From NCBI RefSeq assembly GCF_000284515.1, contig NC_017668.1, forward strand, positions 1,302,001 through 1,366,000: 64,000 nt of DNA, read 5' to 3'. The translations under genes were made by a program, and so were the position numbers. The DNA comes from Halobacillus halophilus DSM 2266 (GTDB lineage: Bacteria > Bacillota > Bacilli > Bacillales > Halobacillaceae). The notes below the pieces were generated by a model. The model was given only the letters and a program-made list of their open reading frames with translations. It was not told the DNA's origin and ran no database searches. Shown piece after piece: positions 10,629 to 19,766 of this stretch. Positions within the stretch are counted from its first letter, which is position 1, and every line of letters begins with the position of its first letter.

Positions 10629-11762
10629 ATGGATAACCACAAACCATCGAAAGAATTATTTGTACCCGTAGAACGACAGGAAAATGAAGGTGAAAAAATA
10701 GCCAGACCGAGTCTTTCTTTCTGGCAGGACTCTTTCATGAGACTGCGTAAAAACGTAGGGGCCATGATCGGTCTTGCGACATTGATCATCTTAATGCTTA
10801 TGGCTATTTTTGGTCCTTATATGAACCAATACGGAGAATTCGAACAGGACCTTGGACGTGCTAAAATGCCTCCAAAAGTTGAAGGTCTGGGCTGGCTTGG
10901 AATGGACGGAACCTTATCCGCCACGATGTCAGGTTCAACAGTAGAACAGGCGACCACAAATGCGAATATGCGATTTAATAATGATGAAGAATTCATTAAA
11001 ACATCCGTGGTCAGTGACGGCTCCAACGGAGAACCTGCACAGGTTAAAGCAGTATATGATGTATATGCAGCAAAAGATATGAATGATCAGTCATTCTGGT
11101 TCGGTACAGACGGACTTGGACGTGACTTATGGACACGTACATGGAAAGGTACTCGTATTTCCTTGTACATTGCGTTATTAGCTGCAGCTATTGATATGGT
11201 CATTGGTGTAGCTTACGGAGGAATTTCTGCTTATTACGGAGGCCGTGTCGATAACTACATGCAGCGTATTATCGAAATTCTTATGGGGATTCCGAACCTG
11301 GTCGTTGTCATTCTCATGATTCTGATACTGGAACCGGGGATATTATCGATCACCATTGCCTTGACGATAACCGGCTGGATATCGATGGCCAGGATTGTCC
11401 GAGGGCAAATCCTGAAGCTGAAAAACCAGGAGTTCGTATTAGCATCAAGAACCCTTGGTGCTCCGGACAACCGTATATTGAGAAAGCATTTAGTGCCTAA
11501 CGTTACAGGCTTAATTGTTATTAATACTATGTTTACGATTCCAAGTGCCATATTCTTCGAGGCTTTCTTGAGCTTTATCGGACTAGGACTGCCTACTCCA
11601 ATTGCCTCATTAGGTACTTTAATCGATGATGGATTTAAGTCTTTACAAATCTATCCGCATATTTTATTGTTCCCGGCAATTGTAATTTCACTAATCATGA
11701 TTGCCTTTAATGTCTTAGCAGACGGTCTTCGTGATGCATTTGATCCGAAGATGCGTGAATAG
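10629..11762 (+). CDS. oppC: Oligopeptide ABC transporter permease, long form
   Basis: The second permease subunit. It has a cytoplasmic N-terminus, one helix (about 40-60), a long outer segment and then FGTDGLGRDLWTRTWKGTR, followed by five helices with the EAA loop ASRTLGAPDNRILRKH. At 377 residues it is about 70 longer than most OppC. The extra part lies between the first helix and the FGTD motif (about residues 75-155) and is polar, hence outside the cell. The start follows GGAGAG. Confidence 0.92.
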   Translation: MDNHKPSKELFVPVERQENEGEKIARPSLSFWQDSFMRLRKNVGAMIGLATLIILMLMAIFGPYMNQYGEFEQDLGRAKMPPKVEGLGWLGMDGTLSATMSGSTVEQATTNANMRFNNDEEFIKTSVVSDGSNGEPAQVKAVYDVYAAKDMNDQSFWFGTDGLGRDLWTRTWKGTRISLYIALLAAAIDMVIGVAYGGISAYYGGRVDNYMQRIIEILMGIPNLVVVILMILILEPGILSITIALTITGWISMARIVRGQILKLKNQEFVLASRTLGAPDNRILRKHLVPNVTGLIVINTMFTIPSAIFFEAFLSFIGLGLPTPIASLGTLIDDGFKSLQIYPHILLFPAIVISLIMIAFNVLADGLRDAFDPKMRE

Positions 11763-11777
11763 GAGGTAGGTGTACCA

Positions 11778-12839
11778 ATGGACAAACTACTAGAAGTAAA
11801 TAACATGCATGTATCCTTTGACACCTACGGCGGTGAAGTTAAAGCTGTACGTGGGGTTAGTTTCGATGTTCACAAAGGAGAAACTCTGGCTATTGTAGGT
11901 GAGTCAGGTTCTGGTAAATCAGTCACAACGAAAGCTCTGATGCAGCTGATTCCTAAACCGCCGGGCCGAATTAAAGAAGGAGAGATCCTTTTTGAAGGCA
12001 GAGATTTAACAAAGATGAGCGAAAAACAAATGCAGAAAATACGCGGAAAAGATATGGCGATGATTTTCCGGGATCCGATGACATCCTTGAACCCTACGAT
12101 GAAAGTAGGGAACCAGATCATGGAAGGGCTGATCAAGCACCAGAAAATGGACCGCGCACAGGCACGTAAGCGTGTGGTTGAGTTATTGGAGCTTGTAGGT
12201 ATTCCTGATCCTGAAAGCCGGTTAAAACAATATCCTCACCAGTTTTCCGGCGGGATGAGACAGCGTGTGGTCGTAGCGATAGCACTTGCTTGTAATCCTA
12301 AACTATTGATCGCTGACGAGCCGACTACGGCTCTTGATGTAACGATTCAGGCTCAAATCCTTGAACTGATGAAGGACATTCAAAAGAAAACCGATTCGGC
12401 TACGATCTTTATTACCCACGATCTTGGAGTAGTAGCAAACGTAGCTGACCGTGTAGCGGTTATGTATGCCGGAAAGATCGTTGAAATTGGCACGGTAGAT
12501 GATATTTTCTATAATCCTAAACATCCTTATACGTGGGGATTACTCGGCTCCATGCCATCTCTCGACAGTGCCGATGAAGAATTATATGCCATTCCAGGTT
12601 CGCCTCCGGATCTTTTGGATCCTCCAAAAGGAGATGCGTTTGCACCTCGTAATGAGTACGCGATGCAGATTGATCTGGAGCAAGAGCCTCCGATGTTCAA
12701 AGTTTCTGAGACTCATTATGCAGCTACATGGTTGTTACATGAGAATGCTCCGAACATGGAGCCCCCTGCTTCGATTAAGAAACGTATGGAGGGGATGGCT
12801 AAATCATCCTCAAGCAATGAGAAAGGTGATCGCATATGA
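11778..12839 (+). CDS. oppD: Oligopeptide ABC transporter ATPase
   Basis: One of two ATP-hydrolysing subunits. Walker A is GESGSGKS (41-48), the signature is SGGMRQRV and Walker B is LLIADEPTTALD, followed by the H-loop ITHDLG. The C-terminal oligopeptide domain (PKHPYTWGLLGSMP) is present. The Q-loop reads MIFRDPMTSLNP, with Arg98 where the family has Gln. The reading overlaps oppF by four bases (ATGA). Confidence 0.95.
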   Translation: MDKLLEVNNMHVSFDTYGGEVKAVRGVSFDVHKGETLAIVGESGSGKSVTTKALMQLIPKPPGRIKEGEILFEGRDLTKMSEKQMQKIRGKDMAMIFRDPMTSLNPTMKVGNQIMEGLIKHQKMDRAQARKRVVELLELVGIPDPESRLKQYPHQFSGGMRQRVVVAIALACNPKLLIADEPTTALDVTIQAQILELMKDIQKKTDSATIFITHDLGVVANVADRVAVMYAGKIVEIGTVDDIFYNPKHPYTWGLLGSMPSLDSADEELYAIPGSPPDLLDPPKGDAFAPRNEYAMQIDLEQEPPMFKVSETHYAATWLLHENAPNMEPPASIKKRMEGMAKSSSSNEKGDRI

Positions 12840-13777
12840 GTCAAGAGAAGCTGGTAGAGATTAAAAACCTAAAACAACATTTCAAGACCGGCCGCCACAG
12901 TGTGGTTAAAGCTGTAGATGGCTTAAATTTTGATATCTTTAAAGGTGAAACATTTGGTCTTGTAGGAGAGTCCGGCTGTGGAAAATCAACAACCGGACGT
13001 ACCATCATTCGTCTTTATGATGCTACAGATGGAGAAGTTATCTTTAATGGTGAAGATGTTCACGGGAAGAAAAACCGTGAAGATCTGAAAAAGTTTAACC
13101 GTGAAATGCAAATGATTTTCCAGGATCCTTATGCTTCTTTAAATCCTCGTATGAAGGTAGAGGATATTATAGCGGAAGGTATGGATATCCATGGTCTTGC
13201 TAAAAACGATAAAGAGCGTAAAGCAAAAGTTCATGAGCTTCTGGAAACAGTTGGTTTGAACAAAGAACATGCGAACCGCTACCCTCACGAGTTTAGTGGC
13301 GGACAGCGTCAGCGTATAGGAATTGCCCGTGCGCTGGCTGTAGATCCAAGCTTTATCATTGCGGATGAGCCAATTTCTGCATTGGACGTATCCATTCAAG
13401 CTCAAGTGGTAAACCTTTTGAAAAAGCTTCAGGAAGAAAAAGGGCTCACTTATCTATTTATCGCCCATGATCTGTCCATGGTCAAATATATTAGTGATCG
13501 AATTGGTGTTATGTATTTCGGGAAATTGGTGGAAGTTGCCGATTCAGATGATCTGTATAATCACCCGATTCACCCTTATACTCAATCTTTATTGTCAGCG
13601 ATTCCGCTGCCTGACCCTGACTATGAACGTTCTCGTGAACGTTTTACGTATAATCCAAATAATCACGATACGAGTGAAGAACCGGAATTCCGTGAAGTAC
13701 GTCCAGGCCACTGGGTGCTTTGCACAACGAAGGAGTTCGACTTCTACAAAAAAGAACATGCGACAAAAACGAAATAA
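12836..13777 (+). CDS. oppF: Oligopeptide ABC transporter ATPase
   Basis: The partner ATPase of OppD. Walker A is GESGCGKS (44-51), the Q-loop [12 protein letters not shown] (Gln95) is intact, the signature is [14 protein letters not shown] and Walker B is [12 protein letters not shown]. The C-terminal tail holds the [15 protein letters not shown] motif and a single Cys near the end (HWVLCT), as in many OppF proteins. Translation is coupled to oppD by the ATGA overlap. A terminator closes the operon. Confidence 0.96.
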   Translation: MSQEKLVEIKNLKQHFKTGRHSVVKAVDGLNFDIFKGETFGLVGESGCGKSTTGRTIIRLYDATDGEVIFNGEDVHGKKNREDLKKFNREMQMIFQDPYASLNPRMKVEDIIAEGMDIHGLAKNDKERKAKVHELLETVGLNKEHANRYPHEFSGGQRQRIGIARALAVDPSFIIADEPISALDVSIQAQVVNLLKKLQEEKGLTYLFIAHDLSMVKYISDRIGVMYFGKLVEVADSDDLYNHPIHPYTQSLLSAIPLPDPDYERSRERFTYNPNNHDTSEEPEFREVRPGHWVLCTTKEFDFYKKEHATKTK

Positions 13778-13790
13778 GTGTGTTGTAAAA

Positions 13791-13822
13791 GGGATCTTGT
13801 CTATGACAAGGTCTCTTTTTTT
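13791..13822 (+). terminator. Terminator of opp operon
   Basis: An 11-bp stem with wobble pairs (gggatcttgtc with gacaaggtctc), a TAT loop and seven T. Confidence 0.9.
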
Positions 13823-13932
13823 CGGTAAGTAGATGCTAAATCTCCCGTTTGTTGGAGACTCAGTTTCGAGATAAATGAGTCCGTTTCCAAACAATAGATT
13901 AGGGCGGCTTCGGAAACAACTCGTCTTGTTCC

Positions 13933-14031
13933 ATCACCCAGACACTCGAAACATAAGCCGCTCATCAACGGATGGAAAAACCGCCATCCTTTTGATGGTC
14001 GGCTTATGCTGGTCGTGTCTTTCGGGGTGAT
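13933..14031. repeat. Large imperfect palindrome inside repeat copy 1
   Basis: About 33 base pairs in five blocks: atcaccc/gggtgat, agacac/gtgtct, cataagccg/cggcttatg, atcaa/ttgat and ggatgg/ccatcc, around a short tip. It is absent from the other two copies of the composite repeat, so it is a nested insert or a copy-specific expansion. Confidence 0.8.
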
Positions 14032-14042
14032 TCCACATTTGA

Positions 14043-14102
14043 GGCCCTACACGACGTAGGGTCGATCGATGTTGCCACAGGACGTGGCGACCTTAGTCGA
14101 TC
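14043..14102. repeat. 60-bp structured module, copy 1
   Basis: Two hairpins are seen: ccctac/gtaggg with loop acgac, and an outer gatcga/tcgatc that encloses gccac/gtggc. The related copy at 31131-31190 differs at about ten positions, and two of the changes are compensated across the stems. Confidence 0.75.
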
Positions 14103-14485
14103 CTCCTTTTACCAGGAGCCTCCTCAGTCGTTAACACTCCTGTGGGGTCTCGCCTAGCTCCTTCTCCCGCGGGAATCTCGTTGTTTCCTCCGCCATCCCT
14201 ACGATATCTAGTGAACGGCCCCTTCTTTAGAAGTGCAGATGTTGGACTAGATCCTCTATGAATCCAGTGTTATCAGGCCTTTTCTAACAATAACTGGAGA
14301 AAACAGGAACTCATGGCATGATTTTTATATTACTATTCAAGTGATTTTACCAATGTTTCGAGTCTCTTATTTCAGCAAGGTCCGGAGGGGGACGATGAAG
14401 ACTCCTGTGGGATAAACATGATCGGTGAGACCCCGCAGAGCTTGCTGAACTGACCCCTTAAAATTGGACACATTCATTAAAATTA

Positions 14486-15358
14486 TCACGCCGATTCTTG
14501 AAAGCGGGCTCGATAGGAAATGGGGCTTATTCTGAGCTTCGATTTGATGCGTTTATGATTATAATAATGGATATATTCCTCTAATTCTTGTTTGAAATGG
14601 GTCACACTTTCAAATTCTCTTAAATAAAGGAATTCCGATTTCATGATACCGAAAAAGTTCTCCATAACGGCGTTATCATGACAATTCCCTTTTCTGGACA
14701 TGCTTTGGGTAACTTGATGGTCTTTCAATTTCTTTCGATAGGGAGCCATTTGGTAATGCCATCCCTGGTCGGAGTGCATAACTAGTTCATCCGATGGATG
14801 AAGGCGTTCAAATGCTTGGTCTAACATGTTGTTCACCAAGGAATAGGTGGGTCTGGAACCAATTGTGTACGTGATGATTTCTCCATTGAATAGATCTAAG
14901 ACAGGGGAAAGATAAAGCTTCTCGCCAAATAGCTTGAACTCCGTAATGTCTGTCACCCATTTCTGATTCGGCTGATCCGCCTTGAAATTCCGATTTAAGA
15001 TGTTTGGAGCCGTTTGACCAACTTTCCCTTTATAAGAACGATATTTCTTCATTTTCACCGTAGACTGAAGCCCCAGTTCTTTCATAAGACGATAGACTTT
15101 TTTATGGTTCACTTCATGACCGAGATTACGAAGCTCATTTTCAATGCGGCGATAGCCGTAGCGACCTTTATGTTCTTTAAAAATGGAGGTGATAAGCTCC
15201 TTTAATGGTCGGTCCGTTTTTGGCTCGAGTTGCTTTTCTTTCCAATAGTAATAGGTACTTCTAGGGATATCAGCTATTTCAGTCAGCTGTTTAACTGGAA
15301 AATGAAACCTTAACTCATCGATTACTTGCGCTTGTTCTTCTTTCGAGATGCTTTCTTT
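14486..15358 (-). CDS. IS3-family transposase, OrfB part
   Basis: The catalytic half, made as an OrfAB fusion by -1 frameshifting at 15355-15361; no good start codon is seen near its beginning. The retroviral-integrase-type DDE core is visible: Asp in WVTDITEF, Asp in MHSDQGWHYQ and Glu in DNAVMENFFGIMKSE. The upstream HTH_21 part contains HKGRYGYRRI. The end IHYYNHKRIKSKLRISPISY is typical of IS150/IS3 OrfB. About 290 codons with no interruption. Confidence 0.9.
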   Translation of the reverse strand, partial: KESISKEEQAQVIDELRFHFPVKQLTEIADIPRSTYYYWKEKQLEPKTDRPLKELITSIFKEHKGRYGYRRIENELRNLGHEVNHKKVYRLMKELGLQSTVKMKKYRSYKGKVGQTAPNILNRNFKADQPNQKWVTDITEFKLFGEKLYLSPVLDLFNGEIITYTIGSRPTYSLVNNMLDQAFERLHPSDELVMHSDQGWHYQMAPYRKKLKDHQVTQSMSRKGNCHDNAVMENFFGIMKSEFLYLREFESVTHFKQELEEYIHYYNHKRIKSKLRISPISYRARFQESA

Positions 15359-15828
15359 TTTTGAGCTAAGGTCTCTAACTTTTTTAAGTATTCATTTTCC
15401 ATCCGTAAGCGTTCATTCTCTTTCTTTAAGGCTTCATAAGAATCCATTGAACCTTCTTTTTTCTTATGAGACGTCATGTGTGTTGGCCCCTTCCTTGTAG
15501 ATTCAAGGGCTTCTTTTCCGCCTTCCAGCCACTTCTTACGCCATCGGCGTACCATGGAGAAATCGGGGATGTGAAACATAGCTGAAGCTTCTCGAATCGA
15601 ATATTCTTCTTCCTCTATACGTTGAATTACTTTCAGTTTAAAGGCAGCTGAATAGTTTGTATAGGGGAAGTCGAAGGCTTCACTACCATGATATTCGGAT
15701 AATTTCACCCAATAACGGATGGAAGAACTATCCACTCCCAACTCTTTTTCTAAGTCACGGAAACTGACATTTTCCGTGAGATAACGTTGGACGATCAGGT
15801 GCTTTTCTTGAGAAGTAAGTTTAGACAT
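15322..15828 (-). CDS. IS3-family transposase, OrfA part
   Basis: A 168-residue DNA-binding protein with two helix-turn-helix blocks (about 10-45, SFRDLEKELGVDSSSIRYW, and 60-95, SIREASAMFHIPDFSMVRRW) and a C-terminal leucine-zipper-like stretch (ALKKENERLRMENEYLKKL). The sequence ends in Lys-rich codons that contain the slippery AAAAAAAG. OrfA binds the IS ends and regulates transposition. Confidence 0.9.
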   Translation of the reverse strand: MSKLTSQEKHLIVQRYLTENVSFRDLEKELGVDSSSIRYWVKLSEYHGSEAFDFPYTNYSAAFKLKVIQRIEEEEYSIREASAMFHIPDFSMVRRWRKKWLEGGKEALESTRKGPTHMTSHKKKEGSMDSYEALKKENERLRMENEYLKKLETLAQKKKASRKKNKRK

Positions 15829-16127
15829 ATGTTGGGTCCCTCCTAAGTTTCATAAGGTGTCCAACATTTGGGGGTCATTACATTGCTCGAGGAGGCTCAG
15901 CACATGCCCACGGAAAGCGAATCGTCCCCCGCAGGACCTTCTCTGCAAACCAATATCTCGAAACTGAGTCTTAAACAAACTGTTCTTTCTTCAACAATTA
16001 TAAAAAAAGACGATAATAAAGGGAGAGGTAAAGAGTATTTACATAAATTTCAATTAAGGGCTATTCTTAGCAACTATCCTCTTATATAATGAATAGTGAC
16101 AAAAAATTTAAATAGGAGCAGGATCAA

Positions 16128-17345
16128 ATGGGGAAAAAACTGAAATGGATGTTAATCGTTGCTAGTCTTTTGCTGATCTCTTGTACTGTACCACTACATA
16201 ACGCTAATGCCGCAGATGAAGAAAAGAAAGAAGCCCTTATGCTTACGAAGAAAGAACTAGGTTTGAAGAAGCTGGATACCTCGCAGCCAGCTGCACGCTT
16301 TATGTTTAATTCAGGACTTAATTTTGAATATCCGGACGCAGTAAGAGGGATATATGTCACGGGTCCTTCTGCCGGCGGAAAGAAAATGAGTGAATTGACT
16401 AAACTGGTGGAGAACTCAGACTTAAATGCCATGGTAATCGATATTAAAGAAGATCATGGAAACATTACCTTTCAACCGGAAAAAGGCTCGCCGTACGCAG
16501 ACATTGCCGAACCATTTATCGATGATCCCAAGAAAATGCTGAAAACCCTTGAAGAGAAAGGTATTTATCCTATTGCCCGTGTGGTAGTATTTAAGGATTC
16601 GATGCTTGCTGAAAAGCGACCGGATTTGTCCTACACTAAAAATGGCAAGGTGTGGGTGAATGGACGCGGAGAAGCATTTGTTAACCCATTCTTGAAAGAA
16701 GTATGGGAGTACAACCTGGATATTGCGAAGCAGGCAGCTGAAATGGGCTTCCAGGAAATCCAGTTTGATTATGTTCGTTTTCCAGAGGGATTCGGAAATC
16801 GTGACAGCGTCCTGGAATATGACCAGGGTGAATATGCTGAACTGGAAATGGAAGAAGTACAGAAACGTGTGAAAGCTGTAACCGATTTTGTAGCTTTTGC
16901 CAACAAAGAATTATCTCATTACGACGTTGATGTTTCTGTGGACATCTTCGGTTATTCCGCTACGATTCCGGAAGCTCCAAACATTGGGCAGAATTTCTCG
17001 AAAATCTCTGAAAACGTAGATGTTATATCATCGATGATTTATCCTAGTCACTGGGGGCCATATTTTGGCATATCCAAACCGGATACCGAACCTTATCGTG
17101 TCATTGATGAGTACGCTAAAGTAGAGAATGAGGTATTAAGTAAACTGGAGAATAAACCAACTTCCCGCCCATGGCTGCAGGATTTTGAAGCACCCTGGCT
17201 TTATTCAGGAGCTACTAAGCAGTATGGCAAGGCTGAAGTAGAAGCTCAAATTAAAGCTCTTGAAGAAAACGGGATCCATGAATATCTCTTATGGAACGCT
17301 ACAAATAATTACACATCAAATGTTGATTATACCCCTATGAATTAA
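16128..17345 (+). CDS. Putative secreted glycoside hydrolase (DUF4015)
   Basis: A 405-residue protein with an N-terminal signal sequence (about 1-29, ending near ANAADEE). A Cys in LLLISCTV could make it a lipoprotein, but the spacing is better for ordinary cleavage. The rest matches the DUF4015 TIM-barrel family of putative polysaccharide hydrolases. Seen are AVRGIYVTG, AMVIDIKEDHG, IYPIARVVVFKD, FQEIQFDYVRFPEG and VSVDIFGYS. Acidic residues at strand ends (DIKED, QFDYVRFPE) are candidate catalytic groups. The start follows AGGAGCAGG. Substrate is unknown, possibly cell-wall or exopolysaccharide. Confidence 0.8.
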   Translation: MGKKLKWMLIVASLLLISCTVPLHNANAADEEKKEALMLTKKELGLKKLDTSQPAARFMFNSGLNFEYPDAVRGIYVTGPSAGGKKMSELTKLVENSDLNAMVIDIKEDHGNITFQPEKGSPYADIAEPFIDDPKKMLKTLEEKGIYPIARVVVFKDSMLAEKRPDLSYTKNGKVWVNGRGEAFVNPFLKEVWEYNLDIAKQAAEMGFQEIQFDYVRFPEGFGNRDSVLEYDQGEYAELEMEEVQKRVKAVTDFVAFANKELSHYDVDVSVDIFGYSATIPEAPNIGQNFSKISENVDVISSMIYPSHWGPYFGISKPDTEPYRVIDEYAKVENEVLSKLENKPTSRPWLQDFEAPWLYSGATKQYGKAEVEAQIKALEENGIHEYLLWNATNNYTSNVDYTPMN

Positions 17346-17348
17346 TAA

Positions 17349-17386
17349 CGAAGAGTGCTGGAAACCGGCACTCTTCGTTTATTTTT
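17349..17386 (+). terminator. Terminator of the DUF4015 gene
   Basis: A 10-bp stem (cgaagagtgc with gcactcttcg) followed by a T-rich run. Confidence 0.88.
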
Positions 17387-17488
17387 AAAGGAAGCAGGGA
17401 AGGTTACTAAATGGAGGACGTCTACGGATTTAACAATAATCACAAACTTCTGTATAATGAAAGTAATTAATGAAAAGGGAGTAGATCA

Positions 17489-18082
17489 ATGAATTGGTAT
17501 GAAAAGCTGAACAAATATTTCCCTGTAGAGGAAATGAAGTCAAAAGAACATATGGAAGCATTGCTTAAAGAAAAAAGCGACGTCTACTATAAGGATGAAG
17601 GTGACAAGCATGTATTAATGTATGCAGAATTCGATTCTTTCATTTTTATTGATTATGTATACGTTTCCACTGCTGCTCGCGGCCAAGGGCTTGGACACAA
17701 ACTTATTGAGAAAATGAAAGCCAAAAACAAACCAATCATTCTGGAAGTAGAGCCTGTGGATTATGATGAGACGGATTCCGAAAAACGTCTTCGCTTCTAT
17801 CAAAGAGAAGGCTTTAAGCACGCCCAGTCGATTGGGTACACGAGGCGCTCCCTCGCTACGAATGAAGTCAATCAGATGGAGATTCTTTATTGGTCCCCTG
17901 AAGGCGCTTCAGAAGAAGAGATTTATGAACAAATGAAACGTATGTATACGGAAGTTCATACCTACAGAGATGAAGATTTCTACGGTAAATCCTATCAGCA
18001 TGTAGATGAAGTTCTTCAAATGGATGAAAATCGTGGAATTGAGGATATTTTAGACGAACTGGATAAGTCTAAAAATTCTTAG
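17489..18082 (+). CDS. yjbC: GNAT acetyltransferase, YjbC-like
   Basis: A 197-residue GCN5-related N-acetyltransferase. The acetyl-CoA loop reads AARGQGLGHKLIEKM (about 60-74), followed by YQREGF. A C-terminal extension of about 70 acidic residues is shared with B. subtilis YjbC, a stress-induced protein encoded just before spx as here. The substrate is unknown. The start follows AAGGGAG. Confidence 0.85.
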   Translation: MNWYEKLNKYFPVEEMKSKEHMEALLKEKSDVYYKDEGDKHVLMYAEFDSFIFIDYVYVSTAARGQGLGHKLIEKMKAKNKPIILEVEPVDYDETDSEKRLRFYQREGFKHAQSIGYTRRSLATNEVNQMEILYWSPEGASEEEIYEQMKRMYTEVHTYRDEDFYGKSYQHVDEVLQMDENRGIEDILDELDKSKNS

Positions 18083-18090
18083 GTTTCATT

Positions 18091-18117
18091 ACCCACCAAT
18101 AAACAGGTGGGTTTTTT
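18091..18117 (+). terminator. Terminator between yjbC and spx
   Basis: Stem cccacc/ggtggg with an eight-base loop and six T. It means spx probably has its own promoter in the 250 bases that follow; I see no fully convincing one there. Confidence 0.8.
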
Positions 18118-18365
18118 CAATAAATGTTCACAATTGAAAAAAACTCTTATTTTTTATATTGAATGTGGTTTAAGTTAACGCTTGCAGTGGTACATATTAC
18201 TTCAAGATGAAAATAGACGTTATAGGGTTCGTTCCTGTTCATATAGACATATGAAACAGTTGACAGATGTGTTATAGTTTAAGTAGGTTAGATTATAAAG
18301 ATTGTAATTTAATAAGCAGTTCAAATTTTTACCATAATAAAAATATTGAGGAGTGAAGTTTCTGT

Positions 18366-18761
18366 ATGGTCACACTTTATACCTCACCAAGTTGTACATC
18401 ATGCCGTAAAGCAAAGGCTTGGCTTGAAGAGCACGATATCCCTTATACGGAGAGGAACATCTTTTCCGAACCTCTTACTTTAGATGAGATTAAGCAGATC
18501 CTTAGAATGACGGAAGATGGAACAGAAGAGATTATCTCTACGCGTTCTAAAGTATTCCAAAAGCTGAAGGTTGATTTCGATCAATTGCCGATGCAGGATT
18601 TATTTGATCTTATTCAGGAAAACCCTGGTTTACTTCGCCGCCCGATCATCATTGATGATAAGCGTCTGCAAGTAGGATATAACGAAGATGAGATTCGTCG
18701 CTTCCTTCCGCGAAGTGTACGTACGTTCCAATTAAAAGAAGCACAGAAGTTAGTTAATTAA
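18366..18761 (+). CDS. spx: Transcriptional regulator Spx
   Basis: Spx binds the alpha subunit C-terminal domain of RNA polymerase and switches on thiol-stress genes. It is of ArsC-like fold and exactly the family length (131). The redox switch CTSC (Cys10, Cys13) is present. The invariant start [20 protein letters not shown] leaves no doubt, although the AGGAG lies about 12 bases from the ATG, a long spacing that may lower translation. YjbH, which delivers Spx to ClpXP, is also encoded in this window. Confidence 0.98.
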   Translation: MVTLYTSPSCTSCRKAKAWLEEHDIPYTERNIFSEPLTLDEIKQILRMTEDGTEEIISTRSKVFQKLKVDFDQLPMQDLFDLIQENPGLLRRPIIIDDKRLQVGYNEDEIRRFLPRSVRTFQLKEAQKLVN

Positions 18762-18770
18762 ATAAACGTT

Positions 18771-18802
18771 AAAACTGTGGTCCTGAGGGTCACAGTTTTT
18801 GT
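18771..18802 (+). terminator. Bidirectional terminator between spx and yjbE
   Basis: aaactgtg pairs with cacagttt around an 11-base loop, with T-rich flanks on both strands. Confidence 0.85.
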
Positions 18803-18807
18803 TTTAA

Positions 18808-19470
18808 TTATGTCCTTTCTTTTCGTTTATTTACAAAATAACCTGTAAATGTAACGGCTACTACAGAAAGGACAGGCATCCAGACTTTTACTTCAGGATA
18901 GTCCATGATGAGGTAAGAAACGGAGTGATCCTCAATCATCATTTCAGCTGCTGTATAGGCGAGTAATCCTGCTCCGAAGTAGATGAGAAGGGGAAACTTG
19001 TCCATAAGCAGGAGAATGAATCGACTTCCCCAGATGATAATCGGCACGGAAATTAATAATCCGAAGACCACAAGTACGATATTGTTATGGGAAGCTCCAG
19101 CAATAGCGAGTACATTGTCAAAGCCCATGACAATATCAGCCAGTACGATTGTTTTAACGGCGGTCATTAAGTTGTCTCCTCCATGAATATCCTGATTATC
19201 ATCGTTATCTGTTAATAATTGCATGGCAATGTAAAAAAGAAACAGTCCACCGACTAATTGAAGGTAGGGAATTTGGAGAAGATAAAGAGCAACAGCTGTT
19301 AGTAAGATACGAGCTGCGATGGCAAGGCCTGTCCCAAGAAAAATAGCTTTATTTCTCTGGTGCTTGGGAAGGTTCCGACTGGCAAGGGCGATGACGATGG
19401 CGTTATCGCCGCCTAAAATGATATCAATACTGATAATGATTAAAATTGGTTCAAGCATGTCCCAGTTCAT
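18808..19470 (-). CDS. yjbE: TerC-family membrane protein, YjbE-like
   Basis: TerC-family integral membrane proteins are linked to manganese export. This 220-residue member has about seven helices and the family's acidic membrane motifs: DIILGGDNAIVIALA near the start and DIVMGFDNVLAIAGASH in the middle. The start at 19470 follows GGGAGG by seven bases; a longer frame has weaker support. It lies between spx and mecA as in B. subtilis. No yybP-ykoY manganese riboswitch is seen upstream. Confidence 0.9.
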   Translation of the reverse strand: MNWDMLEPILIIISIDIILGGDNAIVIALASRNLPKHQRNKAIFLGTGLAIAARILLTAVALYLLQIPYLQLVGGLFLFYIAMQLLTDNDDNQDIHGGDNLMTAVKTIVLADIVMGFDNVLAIAGASHNNIVLVVFGLLISVPIIIWGSRFILLLMDKFPLLIYFGAGLLAYTAAEMMIEDHSVSYLIMDYPEVKVWMPVLSVVAVTFTGYFVNKRKERT

Positions 19471-19766
19471 AATAAATCCTCCCGCTTGTAGTGACAAAGC
19501 AATCAGAATAAGCTAAAATGGTAACCCAACAGAAACAAAAGATGGGTCTTAAAAAAAGATATTCATTTTGGGTATGGTTATATGCTGAATTGAAGCAATT
19601 TGTTTTCCATTTGCCTTACACTGTCATACAATAGAATTAATCAATCCTTCATTCTACACATTTTGAAGGTTGAGGCTTTGACCTAACGGGTAAGGTTTTA
19701 TAAGCATTAAAAAAGGGTGAGTATTCCCTTCCCCCTTAATACTTGTTAAGAAGGGAGAGAAATTTC

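Larger units (their letters stand above)
14446..15882 (-). mobile_element. IS3-family insertion sequence, intact
   Basis: 1437 bp bounded by imperfect terminal inverted repeats of about 26 bp: TGAACTGACCCC at the left (14446) and, read inward from 15882, TGTAATGACCCC, both leading to TTGGACAC. It is flanked by a 4-bp direct repeat TTGC (14442-14445 and 15883-15886). It holds orfA and orfB linked by an A-AAA-AAG slippery site. Terminal TG...CA and the DDE transposase with HTH OrfA fit the IS150-like group. It sits inside module B of the composite repeat. All parts look functional. Confidence 0.93.
13838..15976 (+). repeat. Composite intergenic repeat, copy 1, split by an IS
   Basis: The first of three related non-coding elements (others at 31065-31653 and 45498-46011). 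The left end holds GGAGACTCAGTTTCGAGATA (13854-13873) and the right end its inverse, TATCTCGAAACTGAGTCTTA (15954-15973). Between them lie a left module A (GC-rich hairpins, to about 14270) and a right module B that begins near gaagactcctgtgggat and resumes after the IS as cacatgcccacggaaagcga. Without the IS and its duplication this copy is about 700 bp. It carries two extra inserts, at 13933-14031 and 14043-14102. Confidence 0.8.

Noticed and set aside
19471-19740. yybP-ykoY manganese riboswitch before yjbE
   Set aside because: I could not find the conserved motifs or a hairpin with a T run on the minus strand.
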